Positions 4,875 to 5,384 of a stretch of DNA of 5,384 bases are shown piece after piece. Origin of the DNA: Burkholderiales bacterium (GTDB taxonomy: Bacteria > Pseudomonadota > Gammaproteobacteria > Burkholderiales > Burkholderiaceae_D); assembly GCA_028868455.1 (NCBI GenBank), contig JAGWUK010000252.1, positions 1 through 5,384 of the forward strand, written 5' to 3'. Position numbers and translations under genes: made by a program. Positions within the stretch are counted from its first letter, which is position 1. Every line of letters begins with the position of its first letter. The notes under the pieces are model-generated. The model was not told where the DNA came from and did not search any database. It saw only the letters and a program-made list of their open reading frames with translations.

Positions 4875-5384
4875 ATGCCAACTCCCAATTTGCCGATGAA
4901 TGATTTTCGAGACAGTCTTAGTTCAGAAGAGCGAAGTCATCTGGTTTCTATGCAAGGCAAGGTGAAGCAGACGTTTTTACGCCATCTGCAACGGCCGGAA
5001 TGGTCAGCGATTTCCTTAGTCGCAGAGTGGAACAGTACGATGGACAGCATCAATGTTGGTATGCAAACCGAAGGTGTGAAATTAGCTTGCCGTGCGGGTT
5101 GCAGCCATTGCTGTCACGCCAGTGTCGAGATTTTTTCTCCCGAAGCGTTTGCCATTGTGCGCACATTGAAGACGCTGCCAGCGGATCGCTTATCCGCAAT
5201 ACGGCAGCGCCTGCTGGAGTATGGGCTGGATAACATTGACGATCCTGCTTGGACAAAGCGACCTGCCTGTCCTTTTCTGGATGATCATCGTTGTTCCATT
5301 TATGCCGTCCGGCCGGTTGCCTGCCGGCAGGCGCATTCGCTGGATGTGAAGGCTTGTGAAAACGATGCTCCGCATATTCCGCAA
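4875..5384 (+). CDS. YkgJ-type CxxxCxxCC cysteine-cluster protein, N-terminal part (3' end outside window)
   Basis: The frame is open from 4845 and runs off the right edge (170 residues from ATG 4875). Residues 72-80 are C-R-A-G-C-S-H-C-C, the start of the YkgJ/UPF0153 putative zinc- or iron-chelating domain. CPFL (132-135), C140, IYAVRPVACR (142-151) and a further Cys at 161 follow the expected C-P-F-L...C...Y..RP..CR pattern. The first 70 residues are polar, look helical and are less conserved. The molecular function of the family is not known to me; metal binding is inferred from the cysteines. The start is uncertain. TTG 4860 has the best-spaced AAGGGA (6 nt), ATG 4875 has little Shine-Dalgarno match, and ATG 4896 is possible; 4875 is chosen as the first ATG. 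The 79-nt gap and possible terminator suggest its own transcription unit, with no evident role in nucleoside use. Confidence 0.82.
   Translation, partial: MPTPNLPMNDFRDSLSSEERSHLVSMQGKVKQTFLRHLQRPEWSAISLVAEWNSTMDSINVGMQTEGVKLACRAGCSHCCHASVEIFSPEAFAIVRTLKTLPADRLSAIRQRLLEYGLDNIDDPAWTKRPACPFLDDHRCSIYAVRPVACRQAHSLDVKACENDAPHIPQ

Noticed and set aside
5319..5332. Perfect 14-bp palindrome GCCTGCCGGCAGGC in the YkgJ-type gene
   Set aside because: It falls on codons of the conserved RP..CR motif in GC-rich coding sequence, well inside a gene, with no T-run or junction nearby. Most likely a codon coincidence.

Overview
The window is a compact, single-strand (+) bacterial region. It reads as a nucleoside uptake and breakdown operon, followed by the start of an unrelated or loosely linked gene. 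Moderate GC, dense ATGA-type gene coupling and protein style suggest a betaproteobacterium, perhaps Oxalobacteraceae (Herminiimonas/Collimonas-like). That placement is an impression from sequence style, not a database result.

Layout. Positions 1-771 hold the second nucleotide-binding half of a tandem ABC ATPase of the sugar/nucleoside (RbsA/YufO-like) type; its first half lies upstream of the window. Two integral-membrane permeases of the BPD_transp_2 superfamily follow: 799-1881 (YufP/NupP-like) and about 1878-2849 (YufQ/NupQ-like), the second overlapping the end of the first. After a 91-nt gap with small inverted repeats comes a cytoplasmic inosine/uridine-preferring type nucleoside hydrolase (2941-3942). 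Ten nucleotides later, with its ribosome-binding site on the previous stop codon, is an isopenicillin-N-synthase-family 2-oxoglutarate/Fe(II) oxygenase (3953-4795). A 79-nt leader with alternating complementary segments then precedes a YkgJ-type cysteine-cluster protein that runs off the right edge (about 4875-5384). No tRNA, rRNA, CRISPR array, insertion sequence or phage gene was seen.

How the genes work together (inference). The ABC system would import intact nucleosides, normally captured by a BmpA/PnrA-type lipoprotein that is not in the window. The hydrolase would split them in the cytoplasm into base and ribose. The tightly coupled oxygenase then probably acts on the same substrate family: a nucleoside, a free base or the sugar. 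The oxygenase has all expected metal and 2-oxoglutarate residues, but its substrate is unknown. Its position resembles the logic of the fungal thymidine salvage route, in which 2-oxoglutarate oxygenases act before and after a nucleoside hydrolase. This oxygenase-hydrolase-importer linkage is the most interesting point of the window.
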